From Rhodospirillales bacterium (GTDB taxonomy: Bacteria > Pseudomonadota > Alphaproteobacteria > TMED109), in contig VXPW01000051.1 of NCBI GenBank assembly GCA_009839325.1, positions 45,755-100,298 of the forward strand: 54,544 nt of DNA, read 5' to 3'. The notes beneath the pieces are model-generated. The model had not been told where the DNA came from. It saw only the letters and a program-made list of their open reading frames with translations, and searched no databases. Below are positions 54,035-54,544 of this stretch, one piece after another; the first letter of the stretch is position 1, and every line of letters starts with the position of its first letter. The position numbers were made by a program, and so were the translations under genes.

Positions 54035-54117
54035 GCGCGGCCCTCCGATCCCGTCTCCTGGAATTCGCCCGGCAGTATAGGTGGGGAATTGGGACTTATA
54101 TCGAATACTTGACAAGC
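54035..54117 (-). other. Probable right end of the TnpB element / omega-RNA region
   Basis: In IS200/IS605 elements the right end follows the tnpB stop, and its RNA guides TnpB. Here the stop at 54118 is followed by a short AT-richer stretch containing TTGGGACTTATATCGAATAC (54089-54108 on the plus strand), leading into the aminotransferase. The exact end and the RNA scaffold cannot be read by eye. The region also contains the aminotransferase upstream sequence. Confidence 0.35.
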
Positions 54118-54544
54118 TCACGCCGCCAGCGTTCGATCCGTTTCACGGGTCACCGGGGTCGCTGAGTGCGATCGCCCCTCGCCGTGCAGCAGCGCCAGTC
54201 CCCGACGCCGGATGTTGCGGGCCGCGTTCAGGTCCGCGTGATCCGCGTGGCCGCAGGCCACACATTCGAAACTCGCCTGGGTGCGGCGCGAGGCCGCGTC
54301 CACGTGGCCACACGCGGCGCAGGTCCGGCTGGTGTGGGCCGGGTCCACCGCGACCAGCCGCGGCGCCTTGTAGGCCAGCATCGTGCGGAGACCGCCCCAG
54401 CCGGTCGCCAGGATCCCGCGGTTCAGGCCGGCCTTCTGCCGGACATGCCGGCCGGGCGCCGCCACCGTGCCCTTCGCCGACGCGGTCATCGCGCGCGTCC
54501 GCAATGCCTCGACCACCACCGTGCCCCCGGCCAGCGACCGGCTC
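54118..54544 (-). CDS. TnpB (IS200/IS605 OrfB) C-terminal part, cut by the window edge
   Basis: Only the last 141 codons are in the window; the frame stays open to the right edge, so the gene continues beyond it. VVVEAL supplies the RuvC glutamate. GLNRGILATGWGGLRTMLAY is a typical TnpB segment. A zinc ribbon follows (CAACGH and CVACGH), then DHADLNAARNI with the third RuvC Asp. All expected C-terminal catalytic features are present, so this is not an obviously broken copy, but the N-terminal half cannot be judged. TnpB is an RNA-guided endonuclease that promotes transposon retention. No tnpA is visible. Confidence 0.9.
   Translation of the reverse strand, partial: SRSLAGGTVVVEALRTRAMTASAKGTVAAPGRHVRQKAGLNRGILATGWGGLRTMLAYKAPRLVAVDPAHTSRTCAACGHVDAASRRTQASFECVACGHADHADLNAARNIRRRGLALLHGEGRSHSATPVTRETDRTLAA

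Noticed and set aside
1-54544. tRNA or rRNA genes and CRISPR arrays
   Set aside because: All intergenic gaps were read for T-arm sequences, rRNA-like stretches and regularly spaced repeats; none were found.

Overview
The window looks like chromosomal DNA of a free-living, respiring alphaproteobacterium of fairly high GC. Several gene orders are typical of that class. One is ftsB, then the pyruvate dehydrogenase genes (E1 alpha, E1 beta, E2, lpd), lipA and a coq10/ratA-like gene. Others are uvrC-pgsA near moaD-moaE, a MarR/OmpR-regulator/EnvZ-like-kinase operon divergent from a branched-chain aminotransferase (the PetP/PetR arrangement), and mltB-like next to rlpA. I cannot place it below class. 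No rRNA, tRNA, CRISPR array or prophage was seen.

Layout. 0.1-4.9 kb: formate-tetrahydrofolate ligase; an operon of two DUF1538 membrane proteins and a PII-like protein; a convergent TusA/carboxymuconolactone-decarboxylase pair. 5.1-13.7 kb: a D-aminoacylase-type amidohydrolase, ftsB, the complete pyruvate dehydrogenase set, lipoyl synthase and a Coq10-like protein. 13.8-16.9 kb: a TetR-like regulator, glutamate dehydrogenase and a lone TRAP receptor. 17.4-22 kb: a 1123-residue single-chain acyl-CoA carboxylase divergent from a nitronate monooxygenase-like enzyme. 22.3-26.9 kb: a five-gene Liv-type ABC importer. 26.9-32.5 kb: benzoate-CoA ligase, BoxB and BoxC, with a divergent alpha/beta hydrolase. 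The importer and box operons meet tail to tail and may form one aromatic-acid uptake and aerobic CoA-dependent degradation module, but boxA and the semialdehyde dehydrogenase are not here.

32.9-40.5 kb: a glycine-zipper lipoprotein, Dps, a kynurenine-formamidase-like hydrolase, an alkylglycerone-phosphate-synthase-like flavoprotein, an MltB-type transglycosylase, RlpA and a porin. 40.9-44.9 kb: a small membrane protein, the MarR/response-regulator/kinase operon and ilvE. 45.0-54.5 kb: moaE, moaD, pirin, pgsA, uvrC, folB, a pteridine-reductase-like SDR, uvrB, a class I aminotransferase, and a TnpB (IS200/IS605 OrfB) gene cut by the right edge of the window.

Most genes are ordinary housekeeping or catabolic genes. 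The items most worth a second look are the DUF1538/DUF1538/PII-like operon, the SDR with an Arg in place of the catalytic Lys, the EnvZ-like kinase lacking the H-box proline, the importer/box module, the TnpB end with a similar partial sequence near 33.5 kb, and paired DnaA-box-like sequences upstream of uvrC. I found no clear new defence or mobile system. All calls come from reading the sequence, without database searches.
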